DNA of 59,958 nucleotides from a bacterium. Lineage in GTDB: Bacteria; Vulcanimicrobiota; Xenobia; Xenobiales; JADMJV01. The position numbers were made by a program, and so were the translations under genes. The stretch lies in contig JAFEBA010000051.1 in NCBI GenBank assembly GCA_018266105.1, forward strand, positions 1-59,958, given 5' to 3'. Below, piece by piece: positions 8,185 through 16,438 of this stretch (position 1 is the stretch's first letter; each line of letters starts with the position of its first letter). The notes under the pieces were generated by a model that was given only the letters and a program-made list of their open reading frames with translations, had not been told where the DNA came from and did not search any database.

Positions 8185-8652
8185 GACCCAGCGCTGCCGA
8201 CCGAAGTCGAGCGTGCAACTGGCCTCTCTGCCTGATTTTTCGTCCGGACAGCCGGACGGAGGCCGGAGCCTCTGTGACACCCCTGGTAGATGTGCCACCT
8301 GGCATTCTCACCCGGAGGAGAGGAGCCAGTGCTGACTGCTCGCGCAGTCGGCGTTGCAAATCGCAAGCGATTTGCCTAACGGCTATGCGCCCGAAGGCCT
8401 GAGCCATTTGGCCAGCTCGAAAGCTGGGCCGACAGCTGCTCAATGAGCGGCTGGTTGCGCTGACGCCGAGGCGAAGGCGCTGCGGTGTGTCCGCAAGCGG
8501 ACTACCGCGTGCGTCCTGAGACGCGGCCCGTTCCCGAAGGGCGGGGCTTTTTGCTTTCCGAAGAAAGCTGGCCTCCTCAAGAGGAAGCCTGGTGCGCGCG
8601 AGCGTGCACCGTGTCTCTCGAGAGAGACGCACGAAACCGAAGTTCATGCAGC

Positions 8653-8670
8653 CTGAGGTAAGGCCGACCC
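8653..8670 (-). repeat. 19-nt hairpin motif, copy b
   Basis: Same pattern as 8112-8130, one base shorter in the variable part. All positions of CTGAGGT..G....ACCC are kept. Confidence 0.7.
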
Positions 8671-8754
8671 CTGCCGGTCGCACAGACCTGAGCAGCTTTG
8701 ACGAAAGCCGAGACAGACGTCAGCACCGTTTAACGCGGGTGCGCGCGCTGCGAA

Positions 8755-8773
8755 CTGAGGTTAGTCGCGACCC
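8755..8773 (-). repeat. 19-nt hairpin motif, copy c
   Basis: Same pattern as 8112-8130; the variable part contains the palindrome GTCGCGAC. Confidence 0.7.
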
Positions 8774-8872
8774 CGTGGTCATTGGCCCACGCACCGACGA
8801 GTCTGTGCGACCCGTCGGCAGACTCGGCAAGCCGGTCTGCCTGATCCTCTCGGACAAATCCGGAGGAGAGCA

Positions 8873-8891
8873 CTGAGGTTAGGCTCGACCC
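8873..8891 (-). repeat. 19-nt hairpin motif, copy d
   Basis: Same pattern as 8112-8130; directly follows a CTCTC...GAGAG hairpin (8847-8870). Confidence 0.7.
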
Positions 8892-9070
8892 GCGGAAACT
8901 CAAGGCGTTCTGCGTGCCCCGAACAAGACCGCCGTCTCTCGTGCCGGCCGCCGAAGCGCCCGGTTCGCCAGGTTTTACGTCCGTGGCGGACGGCGCACTC
9001 GGTATGGCGCTACCCAACACATTTCAGTCGTGCTCACTGCCCGCGAACGGGGACCAGATTGCGACACTGG

Positions 9071-9090
9071 CTCAGGTGATCAGCTCACCC
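9071..9090 (-). repeat. hairpin motif, diverged copy
   Basis: CTCAGGTGATCAGCTCACCC resembles the 19-nt motif (CTGAGGT...ACCC) and forms a 5-bp stem GGTGA/TCACC. It is less certain than the five close copies. Confidence 0.45.
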
Positions 9091-9152
9091 TGGCTCCCGA
9101 GACCGAAGTCTCGGTTTGGGATTGTTTAACGCCTGGCTCCCAAGGCGACAAA

Positions 9153-9171
9153 CTGAGGTCAGTTGCAACCC
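9153..9171 (-). repeat. 19-nt hairpin motif, copy e
   Basis: Same pattern as 8112-8130; the variable part contains the palindrome GTTGCAAC at the place where copy c has GTCGCGAC. Confidence 0.7.
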
Positions 9172-9626
9172 TCCGAGTCACAGTATCTCGGAACTGCCTG
9201 GGCCGACCACCACCGGCTTCAGGTTCTCACCACGGACGAACGCACAAGGCGAAAGTCACTACTGTGTGAGGCCCTGGTCAGAGTTTCACGAGCCCGACCC
9301 GGCTCGGCCTCTCTCAGGTATGCAGGCTACCCCCATCGATAACGCTTTCGAGGAGCGCGGTGATTGTCGATATTCACCGTTCGGTCGGGGTTTTTGGCCC
9401 GGCGACTTTCCGATAATAGCCCCGGCCGATCCCATCGTCAATCACAAACACACGTTTGGCTCCATGCCTCGATCATGCCTTGCCGGCCTGAATCAAGTGG
9501 GGAAGAATTGATCCTGATTCAATCAAATTGTGGATAAAGAGAATAAGAATTAAGATCTCTTTTGTGGTCATTTATAGTTAGTTCGCGTGCATGGCTCGGA
9601 TGCATGCGGCCAGAACCTGTTCGATT

Positions 9627-10892
9627 TTATTCTTCAGACTTTCGCCATGCCTCATCCAGCAGGAAGACCGGATGCTCGGCCTCGATTTTAAGACCTCGCC
9701 TGGCCAGACCGTAGCGGATCTGCAGCAAACATCCCGGGTTGGCGACCCCAACCCGTAGCGCCCCGCTGGCTACAATGGCATCCAGCTTGCGGTCGAGCAG
9801 TCTGGAGGCGGTCTCAAAGTGGGTGACGTTATAGGTTCCGGCGCTTCCACAACACAAATCGGCCTCGGCCAACTCGCGGTAGCCCTCCCCTGCCAGCTGC
9901 TTGAGCAGACGCCGCGGGGCCTGGCGCACGGCCTGACCGTGGGCCAGGTGGCAGGCATCGTGGTAAGTCAGCGGCTGCAACTGCCTGGGCAAAGGCGGAT
10001 TCAAATCAATTTGGTCCAAAAACTCCTGCACATCGCGCACTCGAGCCGAAAAGGAGGCCGCCCGGTCGCACCAGACCGGGTCATCTTCCAACAAGTGGCC
10101 GTATTGTTTCATCAAAGCGCCGCAACCAGCCGAATTTACGACGATCCAGTCTACTGGATGCTTTTCAAAGGTCTCAATCATCCGGCGGGCCTGGGATCGC
10201 GCCCAATCTAGACGCCCAGAATGGGCGTGCAAAGCTCCGCAACAGGGCTGTTCGGCCGGCGCCTCAACCTGGAAGCCTTGTCGACGCAGGACATTCACAG
10301 TGGCCACATTCTCCTTCACGAACACGACGTCCATCACGCAACCAAGCAGTACTCCCACCCTCCCACGCTGGCCCCCAGTCCGACCAGCCACCAGTTGCCG
10401 AGACCCGTTCCACTGGACCAAAGGCAGCAAGCGATGGAATTCCCTTAGCTTGCCCGGCAGCAGAGAGCCTACCAGAGCCGAGATTCCACTTTTTTGATAG
10501 AGAAAGAGCGCTCGCGTGCTCCATTGCAAAAGCCGAGGCCGATCAAACAAAGCCAGCACAAGCGAGCCGAGCGCGCGCTTCCACCAGGGCCAGCGTCGCC
10601 ACAGCTGATCGCGAGCGGACTCCAACAGCTGACCATACTGAACTCCAGCCGGACAGGAAGTCACGCAACCCAGGCAGCCCAGGCAATCCCCCATTTCCTG
10701 TTCGAAAACCGAAGACTCGATGGGCATGTTGCCCTCGGAGACGGCCCGGATCAAAGAAATGCGCCCTCGTGGCGAACTGCGCTCTTTCCCCGTCAAAACA
10801 TAGGTGGGGCAGGTGGGCAGGCACATTCCGCAGCGGATGCAGTTATTCAGCTGCTCCTGGGGAGGCGCGTCACGCTCTTCAAACCCGCTCAA
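9627..10892 (-). CDS. glcF: glycolate oxidase iron-sulfur subunit
   Basis: A ~421-residue protein with two 4Fe-4S motifs near the N-terminus (CIRCGMCLPTCP and CLGCLGCVTSCP) and two CCG domains (GCVMDV...CCGALHAH and YHDACHLAHG...CCGSAGTY), the exact layout of GlcF. It passes electrons from the flavin subunit GlcD to the quinone pool during oxidation of glycolate or lactate to the 2-oxo acid. The frame opens at GTG 10922, but TTG 10892 has GGAGG upstream and overlaps the glcD stop (TTGA), so I take that start. Cotranscribed with glcD. No terminator follows immediately. Confidence 0.92.
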   Translation of the reverse strand: MSGFEERDAPPQEQLNNCIRCGMCLPTCPTYVLTGKERSSPRGRISLIRAVSEGNMPIESSVFEQEMGDCLGCLGCVTSCPAGVQYGQLLESARDQLWRRWPWWKRALGSLVLALFDRPRLLQWSTRALFLYQKSGISALVGSLLPGKLREFHRLLPLVQWNGSRQLVAGRTGGQRGRVGVLLGCVMDVVFVKENVATVNVLRRQGFQVEAPAEQPCCGALHAHSGRLDWARSQARRMIETFEKHPVDWIVVNSAGCGALMKQYGHLLEDDPVWCDRAASFSARVRDVQEFLDQIDLNPPLPRQLQPLTYHDACHLAHGQAVRQAPRRLLKQLAGEGYRELAEADLCCGSAGTYNVTHFETASRLLDRKLDAIVASGALRVGVANPGCLLQIRYGLARRGLKIEAEHPVFLLDEAWRKSEE

Positions 10893-12343
10893 GGACGCAG
10901 TCCCTCCAGCAAGGGCTGGCACTGGCCGCCGTGGACCGGCAACTGACCCTCACGCCGGGGTCGCTGCTGGAACATTTTGCCCGGGTTGAGCACCTGACCC
11001 GGGTCCATTACCGAACGGAAGCGCCGCATCATTTCCAGGGCTCCGGGATCGGAGAAACGCTCCAGAAAATCTCGCTTGAGCAGTCCCACCCCGTGCTCAC
11101 CCGTGAGCGAGCCTCCCAACTCCAGCGCTGCCTGGCAGATCTGTTCGAAAGCCGCTTCCATGCGCCGCACCTCATCCGCATCGCGCTCATCCAACAAAAT
11201 GGTGGGATGCAAGTTGCCGTCGCCGGCATGGCCAAAGGTCCCAACCATCAGTCCGGAAGCCGCCGCAATGCGTCGCACGGCCTGCACCATCTCCACCAGA
11301 CGCGAGCGAGGCACGCTGACATCCTCCAAAACGGTCGTGGGACGCACCCGGGCCAGGGCCGGAAATGCCATCCGGCGAGCGGCAGCCAATTGCAGGCCCT
11401 CTTCCTCATTTTGGGCCAGGGTCACCTGAGTGGCTCCATTCTTACGGGCCAGCTCCCCCATTTCTTCGGCTTCTGAGCGGGCCACCTCGGGATGGCCATC
11501 GCTTTCCATCAAAAGAATGGCGCCAGCATCGGTAGGCAACCCAATATGAGCAAAGTCTTCCACGCAGCGCAAAGTGATTTGATCCAGAAATTCCAGAGTG
11601 GCGGGGATGATAGGGGCGGCAATAATGTCGGCCACCGTGGACGCAGCCGCCTCCATGGTCGGAAAAACGGCCAGCAAGGTGCGTTTGGCCCTGGGTTTGG
11701 GCAGCAACTTCACCAAAATCCGGGTAAAGATACCCAGCGTGCCTTCCGAGCCCACCAACAGCTGCTTCAAGTCGTAGCCAGCAACGTCTTTGGGACACTT
11801 CGAACCGGTCCACATCACCTGGCCCTCAGGCAATACGACTTCCAACCCCATCACGTAGTCGCGGGTCACACCATACTTGAGACCGCGCAGACCGCCAGCG
11901 TTCTCGGCCACATTGCCGCCCAGGGTGCACACCTTCATACTTCCGGGATCGGGAGGATAGAAAAGCCCCTGAGCCTCCACGGCCTGGTGCAGTTGGGCGG
12001 TGATGAGACCGGGTTCGACCAGAGCGGTCATATTGGCCCGATCGATCTCGATCAGCTTGTTCAGACGCAGCAGGGACAGCACCACCGCGCCTTCCAGAGC
12101 CACACTGCCACCGGAGAGGCCGGTGCCGGAACCGCGCGGCACCAGTTTCAAACCTTCTTGATTGGCAAACTGAAGCACAGCCGCAATTTCCTGAGCCGAG
12201 CCGGGCGAAACCACGGCAGCAGGAAGATGGCGCATCATGGCCGTGGCGTCGTGCCCATAAACCCAAAGGTCGTCGCGCTCGTGCAACACATGCTGAGTGC
12301 CCACAAGGGTTTGCAGCTGTTGGAGTTGACGAGAATTCAACAC
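10889..12343 (-). CDS. glcD: glycolate oxidase FAD subunit
   Basis: A 484-residue FAD-linked oxidase of the GlcD/VAO type. The FAD-binding motif PRGSGTGLSGGSV lies near residue 69, followed by NVAENAGGLRGLKYGVTRDY, and the C-terminal domain carries FGHAGDGNLHPTIL and the end motif GEHGVGLLKRDFL. The family oxidises glycolate or D-lactate; which one cannot be read from sequence. It starts at GTG 12343 behind a GGGAG that is very close, so the start is slightly uncertain. First gene of glcD-glcF, divergent from the SpoIIE-type phosphatase. Confidence 0.92.
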   Translation of the reverse strand: MLNSRQLQQLQTLVGTQHVLHERDDLWVYGHDATAMMRHLPAAVVSPGSAQEIAAVLQFANQEGLKLVPRGSGTGLSGGSVALEGAVVLSLLRLNKLIEIDRANMTALVEPGLITAQLHQAVEAQGLFYPPDPGSMKVCTLGGNVAENAGGLRGLKYGVTRDYVMGLEVVLPEGQVMWTGSKCPKDVAGYDLKQLLVGSEGTLGIFTRILVKLLPKPRAKRTLLAVFPTMEAAASTVADIIAAPIIPATLEFLDQITLRCVEDFAHIGLPTDAGAILLMESDGHPEVARSEAEEMGELARKNGATQVTLAQNEEEGLQLAAARRMAFPALARVRPTTVLEDVSVPRSRLVEMVQAVRRIAAASGLMVGTFGHAGDGNLHPTILLDERDADEVRRMEAAFEQICQAALELGGSLTGEHGVGLLKRDFLERFSDPGALEMMRRFRSVMDPGQVLNPGKMFQQRPRREGQLPVHGGQCQPLLEGLRP

Positions 12344-12427
12344 TCCCAGGCCTTCGCATTCGGCGAGCCAGCTCCTATGTCGAAATCGTCAGATTGGCCG
12401 GACGGTTCAGATGCTAGGGTGGTGCCG

Positions 12428-13441
12428 ATGAAGAAGGCATGGTTGCTGCTTGGCTTAGCGGGAATTGCCCTGCTCGACTACCTGAGTCCCCAGAGCCTCA
12501 CATTGTCTCTGTTCTATGGCATGCTCTGTCTCCAAACCGGCTCAACATTAGGCGGTAGAGCGGCCGTCTGGATGGCCCTGGCCTCGGTCAGCCTGCACTG
12601 TGCCGTGAACGGCTTTCCTCACCCCTGGTATCTGGCCGCCCTGCAGGACCTGTGTGAGATGTGTCTGCTGGTCATCGTCGGCCTGGAAGCGGCACTGGTG
12701 CGGTCCAAGATCACCGAGACCCGCGCAATCCACTCTCGCCTGCGCTCCCATCTGGAGTCAGCGCGAGAGGTTCAGAAGGCCTTACTCAGGCCGCCGAGCC
12801 TCAGCGAAATCCCCATTGAATTCTCGCTGCGCTTTGACATCGCCGTGGAACTGGGCGGAGATCTCTTCTTCGTGCAACCCGGGCCGGGTGGACTGCTTTT
12901 TTGCGTGGCCGATGTGTCTGGCAAAGGTCCGGCGGCGGCCCTGATCTCTTCTCTCCTGCGCGGGCTTTTAGAGGAACTGGCCGCCCAGGCGGTCGGACCC
13001 GCTCACCTGCTGGCCCGCGTCCAGACCCGGCTGCTGGGCATGCTGCCGGAAAACACTTTCGTGACTTGCTTCTGCGGCTACCTGGACTACGCCAGCAGCA
13101 CCATTACCTACGCCAGCGCCGGCCACGACCCGCCTTTTCTGCGCACCTCCGAAGGCCTGGTGGACTTACCCTGCCAGTCCATCCCCTTGGGCATCGATAG
13201 CGAGGCCCCACTGGAAGAAACCTTACTGACCTTCGCCTCGGGCGACCTGCTGCTGGTTTATACGGATGGCCTGACGGATGCTCGTCAAGGCGACACCAGG
13301 GTGCGCCTGGGCGACGAGAAAGTTCGCCAGATCTTGCTAAACCACCAGGGCAGCTGCGAGCAGCTGACCGACGCTTTATTCAGCCTGCTGCCGGCTCCTC
13401 TGGCGGACGATGTCATGCTGCTGGCCCTCAGGTGCCCCTAA
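12428..13441 (+). CDS. membrane SpoIIE/RsbU-type PP2C phosphatase
   Basis: A 337-residue protein: about 100 residues with three or four membrane helices, a short helical linker (ESAREVQKALLRPP, typical of RsbU-type enzymes), then a PP2C/SpoIIE catalytic domain with LGGDLFFV, VADVSGKGPAAAL, YASAGHDPPFL, PLGID and LLVYTDGLTDA. The metal-binding aspartates are present. Such enzymes dephosphorylate anti-anti-sigma factors (SpoIIAA/RsbV type). No sensor, antagonist or sigma gene lies next to it. The upstream frame to 11492 is antisense to glcD and was discarded; ATG 12428 follows AGGGTGG. Partner and signal unknown. Confidence 0.88.
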   Translation: MKKAWLLLGLAGIALLDYLSPQSLTLSLFYGMLCLQTGSTLGGRAAVWMALASVSLHCAVNGFPHPWYLAALQDLCEMCLLVIVGLEAALVRSKITETRAIHSRLRSHLESAREVQKALLRPPSLSEIPIEFSLRFDIAVELGGDLFFVQPGPGGLLFCVADVSGKGPAAALISSLLRGLLEELAAQAVGPAHLLARVQTRLLGMLPENTFVTCFCGYLDYASSTITYASAGHDPPFLRTSEGLVDLPCQSIPLGIDSEAPLEETLLTFASGDLLLVYTDGLTDARQGDTRVRLGDEKVRQILLNHQGSCEQLTDALFSLLPAPLADDVMLLALRCP

Positions 13442-13502
13442 GTTCAGGTCGGGTTTCACGCGATTGTAACAATTGGCTCCAGCATGGCGGGCGGCGTGCC
13501 TT

Positions 13503-13508
13503 TACAAT
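13503..13508 (+). promoter_or_regulatory. putative -10 element for a leaderless mRNA
   Basis: TACAAT ends 6 nt before ATG 13515 of the calpain-like gene and there is no Shine-Dalgarno sequence, so transcription probably starts at or next to the start codon. No clear -35 box. Confidence 0.45.
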
Positions 13509-13514
13509 GCATGT

Positions 13515-14921
13515 ATGCCCGCAGTCAACCCGGCCCTCCGCCAGCAAATCTCTCAGGCCTTCGTATCCCATCGCCTGAACAATAGCGAGCTGGTGGCGGT
13601 GACCCAGCGACTGCGCGAGTGCGAAGCCGAGCAGCGTTCTCCCGAGCCCACCCACAGTCTGCTGAAGAAATTCAGCCAGCCGGATGTGGACATGCGCGAC
13701 CCGGTCAGCCTGGATGAAGTGAAGGAAGCGGTCTCCTACCTCCGACTGGACGGCTACTTCAATCGGCTGAGCGAAGATAAACCCTGGTCACCCTATGAGC
13801 GGGCCCTCTATCGTCGCCTCTCCGGCCTGGAGAACGATCCCGTGCCCACGGCCGCCCTGCCCGAATCCAAAGGCAGCCCCGAGTTTGCGGAGACGGTCAA
13901 AAAGAACTTTCAGCAGTGGGACCTGGATGGCGACGGGGCCCTGAGCAACCTGGAGCTCGATCAGGCCCTGGCCAATCCCGATCTTCAAGGCGAAGCCGCC
14001 GCAGCGGCGGTGGTGCTGCGCCGCCAATCCACCGCCTTACAAACCTGCGTCAGCGAGACCAGCTCAGGCGTCACCCTGGCGGACCTGGAGTATTTCACCG
14101 CCCACGGCGTGCCCGACAACGCGGCAGCCACCTTCAAGGTCAACATGGGCTACAAAGCCAACTGCAAAGCAGCCGCTCAGATGACTCCAGCTCCAAACCT
14201 GCTGAACGAGAACTTCGATCCGCTGCAAGTGGAGCAAGGCCGAGCCGGTTCCTGCGTTCTGCTCTCGACTCAGGCTGGAGTAAAGCCCGAAGACTTAAAG
14301 GCCATGTTCCAACCCCTCAACGACGGCACGATCAACGTTCATCTGGCCGACGGAGATACTCGAAACGTGAAAGACCTCACCCTGGCCGAGCGACTCTATC
14401 ACGCCAAGAGCCCCAACGGGGGCCGTTGGCCGGGACTGATGGAAGTGGCCATTGGTCAGCGAATTTTCGAGCATAGCCCCAAAGAAGACGGCTCTTTTCG
14501 CAGCGCCGCCAACGGAATCAATCCCGAGGAAGCCAGCCAGGCCCTGCACGGTCGAAGCATCGCCCGAGTGAACCTGGACGAAATCAGCCTGTCCGACACC
14601 CGTCGAATGCTGATCTCTTTAATGGAATGCCCCCAGCCCTGGTTGGCTGGCAGCCGCAAAACCGTTAAGGGACAGGATTCCGTGATCTCCATCGAGGACT
14701 TGCATAACGGCATCCACAACAACCACGCCTACTCCATTCAGGGCTTTGACGCCCAGACAGACACCGTCAAGCTGCGCAATCCCTGGCGCCACGGCGAGTG
14801 GGTGCTGCGCCCGGACGGCAAGGATGATGGCACTTTCTCCATGCCGCTCAAAGACTTCTACGCAAGCTACTACTGGGTTTCCGTGCCAAACAATCCGGTC
14901 GAATCAGGAAGAGCAGCTTAA
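13515..14921 (+). CDS. calpain-like cysteine protease with an EF hand
   Basis: A 468-residue protein whose C-terminal half follows the calpain (C2) core. The catalytic Cys is C247 in QGRAGSC, His is H404 in NNHAYSI, and Asn is N422 in LRNPWRHGEW, each in its usual context (QGxxGDC, HAY, RNPWG). An EF-hand loop DLDGDGALSNLE is at residues 136-147, with acidic or polar ligands at positions 1, 3, 5, 9 and 12. Bacterial calpains are uncommon and their targets are mostly unknown; calcium dependence is suggested by the EF hand. There is no Sec signal peptide. The gene overlaps the 3' end of selO by 18 bp. Confidence 0.82.
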   Translation: MPAVNPALRQQISQAFVSHRLNNSELVAVTQRLRECEAEQRSPEPTHSLLKKFSQPDVDMRDPVSLDEVKEAVSYLRLDGYFNRLSEDKPWSPYERALYRRLSGLENDPVPTAALPESKGSPEFAETVKKNFQQWDLDGDGALSNLELDQALANPDLQGEAAAAAVVLRRQSTALQTCVSETSSGVTLADLEYFTAHGVPDNAAATFKVNMGYKANCKAAAQMTPAPNLLNENFDPLQVEQGRAGSCVLLSTQAGVKPEDLKAMFQPLNDGTINVHLADGDTRNVKDLTLAERLYHAKSPNGGRWPGLMEVAIGQRIFEHSPKEDGSFRSAANGINPEEASQALHGRSIARVNLDEISLSDTRRMLISLMECPQPWLAGSRKTVKGQDSVISIEDLHNGIHNNHAYSIQGFDAQTDTVKLRNPWRHGEWVLRPDGKDDGTFSMPLKDFYASYYWVSVPNNPVESGRAA

Positions 14922-16403
14922 AGCCGAACAGCCGGGCCTATTGCGGGCCCAATCAGGGCGCGGCTGGAAGAGCGGATCATCCTCGGCCCGCTCTCGATAG
15001 GGCTGACGCAGCTGTTGCAAAAACTCGTTCACCGCTCCCGCGTCCCCAGCAGCGCATCGGTCGATGACCTGCTGCACCAGGTAGTTACGGGGGATCAGGC
15101 TGGGATTGACCCGATTCATCAGCTCCAGGTCACGCGCCTGACCCAGATAGCGTAGCAACCAGATCCTCATCTTCTCTATGTATTCGGGTGAAGGCGTCCC
15201 ATAAAAGGCCCTGCTTAATTCCCGGGGCAAGCCTTCTGCCTCCAACTCCCGTACACGGGCGAGATTGCGGAAAAAGATGGTCATGTCCGTCTCGAAGTCT
15301 TCCAGCAAATTGAGCAGGTCTGCCAGCAGCGGGTCGTTGGAGGGCGGTAACCCAATCTTGGCCCACATATTCTCGCGGTGCCTCTTCTCAAAATGAACCA
15401 GATAGTGATCCAGGCTGGCTTGCAGGGGCTTTTCATCACCCACCAGGGGCAGCAGCGCTTCAGCCAGGCGGGCCAGGTTCCATTGACCAATACGGGGCTG
15501 GTTGGCGTAGCTATAACGCAGATTTCGATCGGTGGTGTTCGGCGTAAAGTCGAGTTGATAAGGGTCGAGCCAACCGTAGGGTCCGTAATCAATGGTCCAG
15601 CCCAAAATCGAGAGGTTGTCGGTATTCATGACGCCATGCACAAAACCCACTCGCATCCAATCGGCCATCAGCTCGGCCGTGCGTCGGCAGACCTCATCAT
15701 AGAAAGCATAGATGTCACCCCGGTGTTGGGGGTAGTGCTGCTCGATCACGAACTCGGTCAACTGACGCAGCACATCGACCTCATTCCGGGAGGCGAAGAT
15801 CTCGAAGTTACCAAAACGCACAAAGGTGGGCGCCAGCCTCGTCACCACCGCCCCCGGCTCTAGCTCGGGGTGCCCGTCGTAAAACATATCACGCATCACT
15901 CCCTCGCCCGTACCGACCAGAGCCAGCGCTCGCGTGGTGGGAATGCCCAGATGAAACATAGCTTCACTGCATAAGAACTCGCGCACAGAGGAGCGCAATA
16001 CCGCCCGACCATCAGCCCGCCGCGAATACGGCGTCGGTCCCGCACCTTTGAGCTGAACTTCCCAACGTTCTCCTCGACCATTAACCACTTCTCCCAGCGT
16101 CATGGCACGGCCATCGCCCAGTTGGCCGGCCCAATGCCCAAACTGATGGCCGCCGTAGCAGGCAGCATAGGGCTTCATGCTTTCCAGGACCCGATTTCCG
16201 CCGAGGATCTCAGCCATCTCAGGAGATTGAGTCCAATCCAGGAGCTGAGCGGCCTCGGCCGACCAGGCGATCAGCCCGGGTTTGCGCACGGCCGTAGGCA
16301 GCACCCGCGAATAGCACTGACCATAGACCTGGCGCGAACCGGGCCGAATATCCTGTTCGCCCGGCAGAGTGCGAACCCAAAGATCATCAAAAATAAGTTC
16401 CAT
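14904..16403 (-). CDS. selO: SelO/YdiU protein adenylyltransferase
   Basis: A 499-residue protein with the SelO pseudokinase signature: YAACYGGHQFGHWAGQLGDG, VQLKGAGPTPYSRRADGRAV, LRSSVREFLCSEAMFHLGI and NTDNLSILGWTIDYGPYG. It ends in SCSS, matching the C-terminal Cys-Ser-Ser redox tail (Sec or Cys) of the family. SelO transfers AMP from ATP to Ser/Thr/Tyr of redox proteins and responds to oxidative stress. The ATG start follows AAGGGG. Only 35 bp separate it from the divergent CDF transporter start. Confidence 0.93.
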   Translation of the reverse strand: MELIFDDLWVRTLPGEQDIRPGSRQVYGQCYSRVLPTAVRKPGLIAWSAEAAQLLDWTQSPEMAEILGGNRVLESMKPYAACYGGHQFGHWAGQLGDGRAMTLGEVVNGRGERWEVQLKGAGPTPYSRRADGRAVLRSSVREFLCSEAMFHLGIPTTRALALVGTGEGVMRDMFYDGHPELEPGAVVTRLAPTFVRFGNFEIFASRNEVDVLRQLTEFVIEQHYPQHRGDIYAFYDEVCRRTAELMADWMRVGFVHGVMNTDNLSILGWTIDYGPYGWLDPYQLDFTPNTTDRNLRYSYANQPRIGQWNLARLAEALLPLVGDEKPLQASLDHYLVHFEKRHRENMWAKIGLPPSNDPLLADLLNLLEDFETDMTIFFRNLARVRELEAEGLPRELSRAFYGTPSPEYIEKMRIWLLRYLGQARDLELMNRVNPSLIPRNYLVQQVIDRCAAGDAGAVNEFLQQLRQPYRERAEDDPLFQPRPDWARNRPGCSALSCSS

Positions 16404-16438
16404 AGGAAACCCCTTCGTAAGGCGGGAAAAGGTTCCTT

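Larger units (their letters stand above)
7870..9480 (-). ncRNA. candidate large structured RNA (about 1.6 kb)
   Basis: This gap holds no believable protein: open frames on both strands are short, overlap one another, and give Arg/Ser/Ala-rich text typical of structured RNA. It contains more than 20 local hairpins, for example 8331-8352, 8356-8375, 8413-8426, 8433-8453, 8489-8502, 8526-8547, 8553-8568, 8591-8610, 8611-8630, 8818-8840 and 9097-9114. Read on the minus strand the loops are UUCG, CUUG and GCGA, the classic stable RNA tetraloops; on the plus strand they become CGAA, CAAG and TCGC. Five copies of a 19-nt hairpin motif and a duplicated 54-nt module lie inside. The minus-strand transcript would stop at the terminator 7833-7866. 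It does not match rRNA, RNase P, tmRNA, SRP or intron signatures that I know. Boundaries are approximate. Confidence 0.6.

Noticed and set aside
8526..8552. Hairpin followed by TTTTT on the plus strand, like an intrinsic terminator
   Set aside because: It lies inside a continuous series of similar hairpins and no plus-strand gene precedes it; on the minus strand it is one more C(UUCG)G stem.
8087..8683. 198-codon open frame on the minus strand, and several 60-130-codon frames on both strands in 7870-9500
   Set aside because: They overlap each other in different frames, are Arg/Ser/Ala-rich, have no domain text and cover the hairpin-rich RNA-like region; such frames are usual in structured RNA genes.
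7870..9500. Interpretation as rRNA, RNase P, tmRNA or group II intron
   Set aside because: I looked for the usual conserved stretches (for example 16S and 23S universal segments, the RNase P GAGGAAAGTCC, and intron domain V) on both strands and saw none.
9627..10922. GTG 10922 as start of glcF
   Set aside because: TTG 10892 has a GGAGG site and overlaps the glcD stop in a TTGA junction; the extra N-terminal residues lack family similarity.
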